Of a DNA stretch of 29,016 nt, positions 7,876 through 15,725 are shown in pieces. This stretch comes from Bacteroidaceae bacterium (GTDB lineage: Bacteria > Bacteroidota > Bacteroidia > Bacteroidales > Bacteroidaceae), in assembly GCA_900752815.1 (NCBI GenBank), contig CAADWS010000184.1, positions 1 to 29,016 on the forward strand, given 5' to 3'. How positions within the stretch are numbered: position 1 is the stretch's first letter; every line of letters begins with the position of its first letter. Both the position numbers and the translations under genes were made by a program. Below the pieces are notes generated by a model. The model searched no databases. It was not told the origin of the DNA and worked only from the letters and a program-made list of their open reading frames with translations.

Positions 7876-8808
7876 TCAGGCATCGCCGTCGGGCAGCAGG
7901 GAAAGGTAGCGTTCGCCGGTGTCGGGCAGCATCACCACGAGGCGTTTGCCCCGGTAGCTGTCGCTTCGGGCCAGCGTGAGAGCCGCTGCCACCGCCGCCC
8001 CCGAGGAGATGCCGGCCAGCAGTCCTTCCTTCCGGGCCAGCATTCGCATGGTGGCCATCGCCTCTTCGTCCGTTACCTGCATCACGCGGTCCACCACGTC
8101 TGCATCATAATTGCCCGGCACGAATCCGGCGCCGATGCCCTGAATGCGGTGGCTTCCCGCAGTGCCGCCCGAGAGCACGGGCGAGCCGGACGGCTCCACA
8201 GCCACCACTTCCACTTCCGGCCGGACGGCTTTGAGTCCCCGTCCCGTTCCGCACAGCGTTCCGCCCGTACCCACGCAGGCCACCAGCACGTCTACCCGTC
8301 CGTCCGTGTCGGCCAGGATTTCTGCGGCTGTCGTCGCTTCGTGCACGGCCGGATTGGCCGGGTTGTCAAACTGCTGCAGGATGACCGAGCCCGGCAGTTG
8401 CCGGTGCAGTTCCCCGGCGCGTTCCACGGCACCCTGCATGCCCGCCTTGCCCGGCGTCAGCACCAGTTCGCAGCCCAGGAAGGCCAGCAGGCGCCTTCTT
8501 TCCAGACTCATGGTCTCCGGCATGGTCAGTATCACGCGGTAACCTTTCAGCACGGCAATCCAGGCCATGCCGATGCCCGTATTTCCGCTGGTCGGCTCGA
8601 TGAGCACCCCGTGCGGTTGCAGTTGTCCCGAACGCTCGGCCGCCTCGATCATGGCCAGCGCAGTGCGGTCCTTCACGCTGCCGCCCGGGTTGCAGCTTTC
8701 CACCTTGGCTACGATTTCCGTTTCCCATTCATCCCGGAACAGTCGGGACAGGCGCACCAGCGGTGTGTGTCCCACCAGTTCCAACACATTGTCTTTGATG
8801 TTTTCCAT
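7876..8808 (-). CDS. cysK: Cysteine synthase (O-acetylserine sulfhydrylase), PLP-dependent
   Basis: A 310-residue enzyme that makes L-cysteine from O-acetylserine and sulfide. The fold-type II PLP signatures are all present: PLP Lys46 in NPGGSVKDR; the substrate-binding loop TSGNTG (73-78); the glycine-rich phosphate-binding turn GTGGT (about 178-182); and the C-terminal GISSGAAVAAAL. Length is standard for CysK/CysM. Separating CysK from CysM or cystathionine beta-synthase-like members cannot be done safely by eye, but with no extra domains and the ELVGHTPLVRL start, CysK is most likely. The gene stands alone on the minus strand with its own promoter about 150 bases upstream. GC content is high, like the neighbouring core genes. 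The large open frame on the opposite strand is a shadow of this gene. Confidence 0.95.
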   Translation of the reverse strand: MENIKDNVLELVGHTPLVRLSRLFRDEWETEIVAKVESCNPGGSVKDRTALAMIEAAERSGQLQPHGVLIEPTSGNTGIGMAWIAVLKGYRVILTMPETMSLERRRLLAFLGCELVLTPGKAGMQGAVERAGELHRQLPGSVILQQFDNPANPAVHEATTAAEILADTDGRVDVLVACVGTGGTLCGTGRGLKAVRPEVEVVAVEPSGSPVLSGGTAGSHRIQGIGAGFVPGNYDADVVDRVMQVTDEEAMATMRMLARKEGLLAGISSGAAVAAALTLARSDSYRGKRLVVMLPDTGERYLSLLPDGDA

Positions 8809-8953
8809 GCTTTTTTCCTTTTTATTCCCAAATGCTTGTCAGGCAGGTCCGGCGTTGCTTTTCCGGTCCTGCATTTCATTTCAGTCCCGCCGTGTCCGTT
8901 TCGTAGCGCGTTTTCGGTGCTTGGCTGTTTCCTGCGGCGGATATCGTTTGTTC

Positions 8954-8983
8954 CGAAAGTAAAAGTAAAAAGAAAAAATCAAA
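8954..8983 (-). promoter_or_regulatory. Promoter of the cysteine synthase gene
   Basis: On the minus strand, TTTG (8983-8980) and TACTTTCG (8961-8954) are separated by 18 bases, close to the -33 TTTG / -7 TAnnTTTG arrangement with one mismatch in the -7 box. The leader would be about 140 nt. Confidence 0.55.
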
Positions 8984-9145
8984 CGCCTTGTGCTTTTCCT
9001 GAATTTTACGTTTTCCGCGAACTGGGATGCTGATAGTTGTGCTCGTGAAGAAGCAGCCTTCCCGCATTTTGGGTGATAGCCAGGCAGTCTTTGTGCATGC
9101 CCGGCCCGCTGTAGGGCGGTTTCCGGCCGACAGGGGTTGCATGAA

Positions 9146-9190
9146 TACAAAAAGAATGCAAGCCTGCATCACTCCAGACCTGCATTCTTT
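9146..9190 (-). terminator. Rho-independent terminator of the tRNA-Ser gene
   Basis: Read on the minus strand, AAAGAATGCA (9190-9181) pairs with TGCATTCTTT (9160-9151), followed by a short T run (9151-9147). The hairpin starts only five bases after the tRNA 3' end. Confidence 0.8.
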
Positions 9191-9194
9191 ATTG

Positions 9195-9281
9195 CGGAAA
9201 GAGAGGGATTCGAACCCTCGGTACAGTTGCCCGTACAACGGTTTTCGAGACCGTCCCGTTCGGCCACTCCGGCATCTTTCC
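9195..9281 (-). tRNA. tRNA-Ser, anticodon CGA
   Basis: An 87-nt class II tRNA. The acceptor stem GGAAAGA (5' end at 9281) pairs with TCTTTCC (3' side 9202-9196), with discriminator G at 9195. The anticodon loop CTCGAAA (9249-9243) is closed by ACGGT/ACCGT, giving anticodon CGA at 9247-9245, which reads UCG serine codons. A long variable arm (GTAC with GTAC) and a T arm GAGGG-TTCGAAT-CCCTC are present, as expected for serine. The 3' CCA is not encoded. The promoter (9294-9301) and terminator (9146-9190) are both visible, so it is a single-gene unit. Confidence 0.96.
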
Positions 9282-9293
9282 GAAATCCGACTG

Positions 9294-9301
9294 CAAAGAT
9301 A
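9294..9301 (-). promoter_or_regulatory. Promoter -7 box of the tRNA-Ser gene
   Basis: On the minus strand this reads TATCTTTG, an exact TAnnTTTG match, 12 bases before the mature tRNA 5' end. A CTTG at 9326-9323 is 21 bases further up and may serve as the -33 element. Confidence 0.7.
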
Positions 9302-9761
9302 ACGTTTTTACCTGTCAACGGGCAAGTTTTGCTTCATTTTTTTGCCGCATCATTGAAAAAGTGCAGGAAAGCGGAGCGTTTCTTGCCAGCCTTCGTTCCC
9401 TTATCCGGTGTTAGTGCAGGGCAAGGCCGGGTCTTCCTGTTTGTGGCGTTCACATGAATGCAGGTTCTGGCTTTATCCGGTTCGATGTCGAAGCCCGTCC
9501 GGCTGCGTCCGCTGTATCGCATCCCCCAATATGCTTCTCCTGTTTTTAAGGTTCAACGGCGCAGCTTGTGTATTTCTTTGGAAAGGTAAAATTTCTTTCC
9601 AATCGCTTTCTTTCTTTGTTAATAAAAATTAAGCTTTATTGCAATTCACGGTATCTTCACCAATCTCTCTACCTACGATAGAAAAAATAACTCAGCCGTT
9701 TGAAAAAACGGAACCGGCTTCAGTTTTTTCTTTCCTACCGACAGTTTTTGCCTTTTGCATA

Positions 9762-9807
9762 CGAAAAAAGGCAGTAGAGTCGCCAGTGTTTATGCCCTTC
9801 TGCCTTT
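9762..9807 (-). terminator. Terminator-like hairpin oriented on the minus strand
   Basis: On the minus strand AAAGGCAG (9807-9800) pairs with CTGCCTTT (9774-9767) and is followed by more T residues (to 9764). The loop of about 25 nt can pair internally. No minus-strand gene is recognised upstream, so it may end an untranslated RNA or be a decayed remnant. Confidence 0.4.
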
Positions 9808-10053
9808 CTGTCGTAAAGATACAGCTCTTTTTGTCGAAATCCAAATTTCGTTTCACGAATATTAACCAAATAGTAATATACCTTTCTTTCCGAATTTCTG
9901 AATTTTATAGACAAAATTTGGTAGATGATTCGGTATGTATCCGAGGAATGAGAATTTTGATTCTTTTTCGCTGTGATGATGTTCAATCCTTTTCATGTAG
10001 TGGCCTGATTTTCGGAAAAATCATTGAATTTATCAAAATTTGCTGGTCATAGC

Positions 10054-10072
10054 CAATATTTGAAAAATATTG
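10054..10072. promoter_or_regulatory. Perfect inverted repeat upstream of the polysaccharide promoter (operator candidate)
   Basis: CAATATTT (10054-10061), GAA spacer, AAATATTG (10065-10072). The dyad ends 24 bases before the -7 box, where the -33 element and upstream activator sites would lie. Confidence 0.45.
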
Positions 10073-10096
10073 TGTCAGTAATTGATAGATTTTGGC

Positions 10097-10104
10097 TACT
10101 TTTG
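10097..10104 (+). promoter_or_regulatory. Promoter -7 box for the surface-polysaccharide operon
   Basis: TACTTTTG fits TAnnTTTG in AT-rich DNA. The first gene starts at 10542, so the leader would be about 430 nt. No ideal -33 TTTG at the standard distance; ATTG ends at 10072, 24 bases upstream. Confidence 0.55.
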
Positions 10105-10295
10105 CAAATGAAATGAAAACGGTCCTATCGGAAATAGTGAATGTTTTTTGGGAGGATAGGGGCGTTGGATCAGCATGGGGCTTGTTGGAGATGAGTAGTC
10201 GAGTTGGGAGATGATTCTGCAATGTAGGGAAGTAAAACAGTTTATTGGTCTTTTGGTTTAGGCTGTTGATTCATAAAAGATGCAGTTGTTGTGAG

Positions 10296-10330
10296 GATCG
10301 GGCCTTCGAAAAAGAAAAGAAGGTGCGATC
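10296..10330 (+). promoter_or_regulatory. Stem-loop in the long leader of the polysaccharide operon
   Basis: GATCG-GG-CCTTC (10296-10307) pairs with GAAGG-TG-CGATC (10319-10330), 10 Watson-Crick pairs with one G-U and one G-G position, around an A-rich 11-base loop. No T tract follows, so it is not a simple terminator. Bacteroides capsule operons use leader RNA for antitermination by UpxY proteins; a similar role here is inference. Confidence 0.4.
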
Positions 10331-10541
10331 GGAACATTTCTTGTATATGTGGATGGTATATTGAGCTAAACCACCCTTCCTGAGTGAACACGAATAAGAT
10401 TGGGACGGCGTTTGAAGAGAATGTATAGAGAGGATACAATTAAATTTAGAGAGATTGGCGGGTATGTTTTGGGCATTGCTAACGAATGTGTTTATTTATC
10501 TCCGTATGTGTGTTATTCAATGATAGATAGATAAGAAATTT

Positions 10542-12062
10542 ATGGATACAACCTCTTTGAATAACAGGCGTATTGCTAAAAATACAATATTTCTTTATGC
10601 TCGCATGGTATTTAATATGGGGATTTCTTTGTATACGTCCCGCATCATTTTGAATACCTTGGGTGTTGAGGATTTTGGTATCTATAGCGTGGTCGGTGGT
10701 GTGGTCTTGATGTTTGCCTTTCTGAATAATGCTTTGACTACGGCGGTACAAAGATTTATTTCCTTCGAGTTGGGCAGAGGTTTTTCAGACCGGTTGCAGC
10801 GTGTTTTTTGTATGAGCGTGAATATACATGCAGTCCTGGCCATCATGATTACGATTCTATGTGAAACGGTTGGACTGTATGTGTTCTATTCCTATTTGAA
10901 AATTCCGGCAGAACGCATGGATGCGGCTTTTGTCGTTTTTCAGTGTTCCTTGATTTCTTTTGTTATCAGTATTTTACAGGTTCCTTTCATGTCCTCGATT
11001 ATCGCTCATGAAAAGATGAGTGTGTTTGCCGTAGGTTCGGTGGTGGAAACTTTGGCGAAATTTTTGGGAGCTGTCGCCTTAAGTTATTGGGCTGTGGATA
11101 AGTTGGAAGCGTATGCTTGGATTCTGCTGTTGATTGCAATGGCGATGGCTGTGTTTTATCGGTATTATGCCCTGAAAAAGTTTCAGGAATGCAGATATAA
11201 GCGGATGTGGGACGGTGGACTGGCAAAAGAAATGTTGGGTTACTCCAGTTGGGCTTTATTCGGGGGAATTGCAGTGGTTGCATCCAGTTATGGGATAAAT
11301 ATTCTGTTGAATATCTTTTTTGGCCCGGTGGTTAACACGGCTCGTGGTATAGCTTATCAGGTGAATGCAGCGATTTCGTCTTTGTATTCGAGTTTTTTGC
11401 AGGCGGTCAATCCGCAAATTGTGAAACAGTATTCTTCGGGTAACCTCCGCTATATGCAACAATTGGTGTATGGCAGCTGTCGGCTGACTTATCTTCTGGT
11501 ACTTTTGTTGGGTATTCCGGTTTGTCTGGAGACGGAGAAAATTCTTTATCTCTGGTTGGGACAGGTCCCTGAGTATACGGTCATCTTTTGCCGTTTGGTC
11601 TTAATTGCAACGTTGGCGGATTGTATTTCCATGCCGTTGGTTGCTGCGGTCAATGCAACCGGAAAAATCAAGAAGTATCAGATTTTTGTGGGGACGGTTC
11701 TCTTCTTGAATTTGCCCTTGTCCTATATTGTCTTGAAGATAACGGGAATACCGCAATACAGTTTTTATGTAGCGATATTTGTTGCATTCTGTACAGCGCT
11801 GGTCCGGTTGTGGTATGCCAAAAAGTTGTTATCTCTTTCTGTGCATTATTTTTTAAAGGAGGTGGTATACAGAGTTACCTTGGTTACTTTGTTTTCGTGC
11901 ATTTCCTTTTTGATACCCTATTATATGCCCGATAATGCAGTCGGATTCTGTTTCAGCATGTTGGGGGGACTGATTATTACGGGAGGAAGTATATGGTGCT
12001 GGGGAATGACTCCCGGTGAAAAACAAATGGTGTTAGATAAGATTAATAAAAGGAAACAATGA
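10542..12062 (+). CDS. wzx: Wzx-type lipid-linked oligosaccharide flippase
   Basis: A 506-residue integral membrane protein of the polysaccharide transporter (MOP) superfamily, expected to flip undecaprenyl-pyrophosphate-linked repeat units across the inner membrane. The sequence consists of about 12-14 hydrophobic segments joined by short basic loops. The N-terminus has the family pattern NRRIAKNTIFLYARMVFNMG, then SRIILNTLGVEDFGIYSVVGG (a conserved TM1-TM2 region), ending in a lysine-rich tail. It is the first gene of the locus, 437 bases after the promoter box. Its TGA overlaps the ATG of the next gene (ATGA at 12059-12062), indicating translational coupling. Low GC and different codon choice set it apart from the core genes to the left. 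The substrate cannot be read from the sequence. Confidence 0.9.
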   Translation: MDTTSLNNRRIAKNTIFLYARMVFNMGISLYTSRIILNTLGVEDFGIYSVVGGVVLMFAFLNNALTTAVQRFISFELGRGFSDRLQRVFCMSVNIHAVLAIMITILCETVGLYVFYSYLKIPAERMDAAFVVFQCSLISFVISILQVPFMSSIIAHEKMSVFAVGSVVETLAKFLGAVALSYWAVDKLEAYAWILLLIAMAMAVFYRYYALKKFQECRYKRMWDGGLAKEMLGYSSWALFGGIAVVASSYGINILLNIFFGPVVNTARGIAYQVNAAISSLYSSFLQAVNPQIVKQYSSGNLRYMQQLVYGSCRLTYLLVLLLGIPVCLETEKILYLWLGQVPEYTVIFCRLVLIATLADCISMPLVAAVNATGKIKKYQIFVGTVLFLNLPLSYIVLKITGIPQYSFYVAIFVAFCTALVRLWYAKKLLSLSVHYFLKEVVYRVTLVTLFSCISFLIPYYMPDNAVGFCFSMLGGLIITGGSIWCWGMTPGEKQMVLDKINKRKQ

Positions 12063-12629
12063 TGATAAGAACTTTGCTCAGAAGAATGCGGCATCATTAC
12101 AGATTACTTCGTCAGCAGCGCCGATTCATGCGGAATGGATTGGATTTGCATTTGCCTTTCCTCGATTTTAATGAACCCCATCTTGTGTATACACCGCCTG
12201 TTTATATAGGACCGGATGGCCTGGTTGGAGTTGAGGGGTAAACTGCATATTGGAAGTGGGACAATTATAGAACCGCGATTGAAAGTCCACACCTCCAATC
12301 ACCGGTGGCAAGGAAATATGTTGCCCTATGATGATGTGTATTTGGTTAAGGATGTCATCATCGGAGAAAATGTTTGGATTGGATCGGATGTGTCCATTAT
12401 GCCTGGGGTGACGATAGGAGAAGGTGCCGTCGTTGCGGCATGTTCTTGCGTGACCAAAGATGTTCCGCCGATGGCATTGGTCGGAGGCAATCCGGCTGCA
12501 ATTATCAAGTATCGGGATGCTGCTCAATATTTTGAACTGAAGCAGAAGGATAAAATATATTTGACATTAAAGCAACAGGGTAAAACAATCGTAGATGATG
12601 AAAAAAGATGTTGTAAGGTTGAAAAATAG
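12059..12629 (+). pseudogene. Hexapeptide-repeat acyltransferase, interrupted by a one-base frameshift
   Basis: Two overlapping frames together make one left-handed beta-helix acyltransferase of about 190 residues. Frame one (12059-12241) gives MMIRTLLRRMRHHYRL... to YIGPDG and then runs into a stop. Frame two (from about 12216) continues [16 protein letters not shown], then [10 protein letters not shown] with the likely catalytic His, then [39 protein letters not shown] and [11 protein letters not shown], typical of maltose/xenobiotic-type O-acetyltransferases. Removing one G from the GG at 12218-12219 restores a smooth reading (GPDAWLELRG). This is either a real inactivating mutation or a sequencing/assembly error; GG is too short for usual slippage. 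If functional it would O-acetylate a sugar of the repeat. It overlaps wzx by four bases and the next gene by 35. Confidence 0.8.
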
Positions 12630-13500
12630 AGTGAAAAGGTTTGTATTGAAGGTTTGCAATACAATCAGTTATTTACTGTCAGACAAGAGCGAAAGATTGG
12701 TGATTAATGCATGGACGACAATGTATCGGGAAAATCCGTGTCATTATAATTTAGGCGATGAATTAAATTTTTACATCTTAAAACATGCCACTTCCTATAA
12801 GTTGTATAATTATCGGGATATTTATAGTTTCTCTTCTAAGAATTATGGATGTATTGGTTCTTTGATAGATAGCGACCTATTTAATTCTTCTACCGTAATA
12901 TGGGGGGCTGGTGCAATTGCTGGTAAGGATAAGTTGAAATACAAACCGTTAAAAGTTTGTGCCGTAAGAGGAAAGCTGACGCGAAAATATTTGTTGGAAC
13001 AAGGGATGGAATGTCCGGAGGTTTATGGCGATCCAGCCTTATTATTACCTAAAATTTACCAGCCCAAAGTGGAAAAACAGTATAAATTAGGTGTTATTCC
13101 TCATTATGTCGATCAGGAAAATCCGTTGGTGGCAGAGTTGTCCCGGTTGTATGGTGGAAATGTGTGTATTATCAAGATGAAGGATTATCGCGATTGGAAG
13201 GATGTGGTGGACAGCATTAATCGGTGCGAACAAATCATATCCAGTTCTTTACATGGCCTTATTCTTTCAGATGCTTATAACATACCGAATGCATGGGTGG
13301 AGTTTTCGGATAGGGTTGCTGGTGAGGGATTTAAATTCAAGGACTATTTTTCTGCAGTCGAAAGAGAAACGATGCGTCCCATATGTATAAAATCAGTTAT
13401 TCACGAAGAGGATATTCAAAAAGCGGTGGAACAATGGCGTCCTATATCAATAGACCTGCAGCCTTTAATTCAAGCCTGTCCTTTTGTAATCCATCTTTAG
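12595..13500 (+). CDS. Polysaccharide pyruvyl transferase family protein
   Basis: A 301-residue enzyme of the PF04230 family, which transfers pyruvate from phosphoenolpyruvate to a sugar to form a ketal. Visible signatures: YNLGDELN at about 51-58, VIWGAGAI with the following [10 protein letters not shown] and YGDPALLLP block in the middle, GVIPHYVD, and the C-terminal [14 protein letters not shown] with His220, the family's hallmark. The start could be ATG 12595 or the ATG three bases later. It overlaps the end of the frameshifted acyltransferase gene by 35 bases, which suggests coupling. GC is very low here. A negatively charged pyruvyl group would make the polysaccharide acidic. Some family members transfer other groups or act on other acceptors, so the acceptor sugar is unknown. 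Confidence 0.88.
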   Translation: MMKKDVVRLKNRVKRFVLKVCNTISYLLSDKSERLVINAWTTMYRENPCHYNLGDELNFYILKHATSYKLYNYRDIYSFSSKNYGCIGSLIDSDLFNSSTVIWGAGAIAGKDKLKYKPLKVCAVRGKLTRKYLLEQGMECPEVYGDPALLLPKIYQPKVEKQYKLGVIPHYVDQENPLVAELSRLYGGNVCIIKMKDYRDWKDVVDSINRCEQIISSSLHGLILSDAYNIPNAWVEFSDRVAGEGFKFKDYFSAVERETMRPICIKSVIHEEDIQKAVEQWRPISIDLQPLIQACPFVIHL

Positions 13501-13589
13501 CCTGGTAAGTTTCAACGTGATTAACTTCCTGCATGAACGTAGGCATATGAATTTACGAAAGGAAAAGTCCTGTATTCGATATGATTTCT

Positions 13590-13597
13590 TAATTTTG
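13590..13597 (+). promoter_or_regulatory. Candidate internal promoter before the first glycosyltransferase
   Basis: TAATTTTG fits TAnnTTTG within the 223-base gap after the pyruvyl transferase gene. No clear -33 element. Confidence 0.4.
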
Positions 13598-13723
13598 CGG
13601 AAAACAATAGTTTTTCTGTAAAAATCCAAATCTGTGTTACAGAAGACTTCTGATCTGTATGGAAACGAGGATTTGGGCCATATTACGGTTCTTTCATGAC
13701 TAAAAAGGTGTTTATATAGAGAA

Positions 13724-14896
13724 ATGAATTTACGAGAAAAGAAAATCGGTTTTGTGGTTGCATTGGATTGTCCCTATGGGGGAAATCTGATTCCTTCGCT
13801 GGAAGCTTTGGCCCGACAGTTACGTGAACACTATGCGGCGCAGGTATTTTGGGTATTTCCCCGTCAGTCCCACCGTGACTGGTTGGAACGGTTACAGCAG
13901 TCCGATGCCGTTTATTTTACGAACCCTTCTTATTCGCAGTCGCGTAAGGATCTGATACGAATTTTCCGTGAGGTCCGTCCAGATTTGGTGCATACTCATT
14001 TCTCGCATTATGATATTGTTTCCGCTCAGGCTATTCAGCATTTGGGACTTTCTACCCGAATGGTCTGGCATTTGCATTGTGTAACCTCCTACAAGGTGGG
14101 ACACGGGTGGAAAGGGAAATTGCAGACGGGTTTGAATTGCTTGCGTCTGTACCGAAAATTCGGATGGTGGGGAAGAAAGGCTCATTTGTTGGCTGTAAGT
14201 GCGGAAACGGCGCGTGTGACTTCGCTTTTCCATTTGTGGCACTGGCCGTCATTGCCCGAAATTTCCCACCAGGAGCTTTATCGCATGCAGTTTCCGCAGT
14301 GTTCTGTTTTAATCAACGGGATGGACATGGGGCGGATTCGTGCTGACAGACAACGGACTTTGCAGCCTTTTACGTTTCTTTCCTTTGGTGGACGTGAGGA
14401 AATCAAACGCTTGGAGTTGATTGTTTTGGCGGCACAGAAGGTGAGGCAACGATATACTCGGAATTTCAGGTTACTGTTTACCCGTGGAATTGGAACCGAG
14501 GAGATGTTGCATCGTATTTTTGGGATTACGTTGCCGGATTGGGTGGAAATAGTGCCGGAAACGGATGATATATCTTCCCTCTTCCTGCAAAGTTCCTGCT
14601 ATGTCAGTTCATCCTCAACAGAAACAATGTCAACCGCAGTAGCGGAGGCTACCCTGTATAAAATACCGGTGATACAGAGCGATATCGCCGGAACCTATTG
14701 GAATGCGGACCGTCCTTCAACCTGGGTGTTCCGTAATGGTGATGAAGAGGAACTGGCTGAGAAAATGTGGCAAGTGATGTGTGTGGAGCCTGAGGAGATG
14801 CAAAAAAGATGTGAAGAAACCTATCGCATGAACTGTGGGATACTTTCTTTGGACGCCTGGTGTGCGGGTGTGACAGCCGTGTATGAAAAATTATAA
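13724..14896 (+). CDS. Glycosyltransferase, GT4-like (GT-B fold)
   Basis: A 390-residue cytoplasmic enzyme that probably adds one sugar to the growing lipid-linked repeat. The N-terminal half (about 1-200) has GFVVALDCPYGGNLIPSLEAL and a VHTHFSHYD segment, as in GT4 acceptor domains. The C-terminal half begins at FLSFGGREEIKRLELIV (about 219) and carries Glu300 and Glu308 in the E-x7-E pattern (TETMSTAVAEA) that contacts the nucleotide sugar, followed by IPVIQSDIAGT. It follows a 223-base gap that may contain its own promoter. Its stop codon overlaps an in-frame ATG of the following frame, but that gene likely starts further down. Donor and acceptor cannot be told. Confidence 0.85.
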   Translation: MNLREKKIGFVVALDCPYGGNLIPSLEALARQLREHYAAQVFWVFPRQSHRDWLERLQQSDAVYFTNPSYSQSRKDLIRIFREVRPDLVHTHFSHYDIVSAQAIQHLGLSTRMVWHLHCVTSYKVGHGWKGKLQTGLNCLRLYRKFGWWGRKAHLLAVSAETARVTSLFHLWHWPSLPEISHQELYRMQFPQCSVLINGMDMGRIRADRQRTLQPFTFLSFGGREEIKRLELIVLAAQKVRQRYTRNFRLLFTRGIGTEEMLHRIFGITLPDWVEIVPETDDISSLFLQSSCYVSSSSTETMSTAVAEATLYKIPVIQSDIAGTYWNADRPSTWVFRNGDEEELAEKMWQVMCVEPEEMQKRCEETYRMNCGILSLDAWCAGVTAVYEKL

Positions 14897-14973
14897 TGGT
14901 CGTAGAGGGTGTAATCCCTGCGATGCATTCGGAAACCGGAACAAAGAAATTAAAATCAGAAAAAGACGAGAAG

Positions 14974-15702
14974 ATGTTACCGAAAATCATACATTATTGT
15001 TGGTTCGGCCGTGGGCAAATGCCCGAAATGGCTTTGAAATGCATAGCGTCCTGGAAGAAGTATTGTCCGGACTATACGTTGAAAGAATGGAACGAGGATA
15101 ATTTTGATTTGGATATGTATCCCTACGTGCGGGAGGCTTATGAAGCCCGGAAGTTTGCGTTTGTAACGGATGTCGTTCGATTATATGCCTTGTTGCACGA
15201 AGGTGGCATTTATATGGATACGGATGTAGAAGTGATTCGTCCGATAGACAGTCTGTTGCAATATGCAGCCGTTTCGGGATTCGAAACGGAACAGGATATA
15301 CCGACAGGACTGATGGCTGCGGAACAAGGGCATCCGCTGTTCCGGGAACTGTTGGAAGAATACGAAGGCATTCATTTTGTTTTGCCCGATGGCACTTGTG
15401 ACATGACTCCTAACGTTGTCCGGATAACCCGTACCTGTCTGAAATATGGTTTTGTGCCCAATAATCAGTTGCAGACCGTGCATGGCTTTACTTTATTGCC
15501 GAAGGATTATCTTTGCCCGAAATCGTATTCGGACCGGAAAATTCACTTGACCCCCAATTCGTTGTGCATTCATCATTTTGCCGGTAGCTGGTTGCCCCTC
15601 AGCAGAAAAAAGAAATTGGTCTATGCTGTTTTCGGGAAAAAGTGGGGGGAGAACATCTGCGGGCAGTGGGCAGTTTTCAGAGAGAGAAACAAAAAGAGGT
15701 GA
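14974..15702 (+). CDS. Glycosyltransferase with DXD motif, GT32-like capsular family
   Basis: A 242-residue GT-A enzyme. The start is put at ATG 14974 (MLPKIIHYCWFGRGQMP) because family members begin exactly with such a KIIHYCWFG motif; the 26 codons open upstream look non-coding. The metal-binding DXD is Asp82-Thr83-Asp84 in the hallmark block RLYALLHEGGIYMDTDVEV. Further support comes from the early PEMALKCIASWKKYCPDY block and C-terminal HHFAGSW. Related proteins (PF04488, Och1/mannosyl- or galactosyl-transferase-like) are frequent in Bacteroides capsule loci. Only 23 bases separate it from the epimerase gene. Sugar specificity is unknown. Confidence 0.87.
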   Translation: MLPKIIHYCWFGRGQMPEMALKCIASWKKYCPDYTLKEWNEDNFDLDMYPYVREAYEARKFAFVTDVVRLYALLHEGGIYMDTDVEVIRPIDSLLQYAAVSGFETEQDIPTGLMAAEQGHPLFRELLEEYEGIHFVLPDGTCDMTPNVVRITRTCLKYGFVPNNQLQTVHGFTLLPKDYLCPKSYSDRKIHLTPNSLCIHHFAGSWLPLSRKKKLVYAVFGKKWGENICGQWAVFRERNKKR

Positions 15703-15725
15703 AGTAATGAAAAAGGATTGATTGT

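Larger units (their letters stand above)
9302..10541. other. AT-rich intergenic region upstream of the polysaccharide operon
   Basis: About 1.24 kb separates the tRNA gene from the flippase gene. Open frames of up to 137 codons exist (for example 9639-10052 on the plus strand) but have no signal peptide, domain resemblance or supported start, so I do not call them genes. Recognisable content: a hairpin with a minus-strand T tract (9762-9807), a perfect dyad (10054-10072), a promoter (10097-10104) and a leader stem-loop (10296-10330). GC content falls across the region from core-like to AT-rich, so it marks the left edge of the accessory locus. Confidence 0.7.

Noticed and set aside
7453..9033. 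Long open frame (526 codons) on the plus strand
   Set aside because: It is antisense to the cysteine synthase and yjbQ region, which have full family motifs; its own product is low-complexity and His/Arg-rich.
9195..9300. tRNA-Ser as an integration site for a genomic island
   Set aside because: The polysaccharide locus lies on the 5' side of the tRNA, no integrase is present, and I found no second copy of the tRNA 3' end.
9639..10052. Plus-strand frame of 137 codons in the intergenic region
   Set aside because: Phe/Ser/Lys-rich product as expected from AT-rich non-coding DNA; no start context or family pattern.
10000..10541. Invertible capsule promoter flanked by inverted repeats, as in Bacteroides fragilis
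   Set aside because: I saw no pair of matching inverted repeats on both sides of the promoter and no invertase gene; only the single dyad at 10054-10072.
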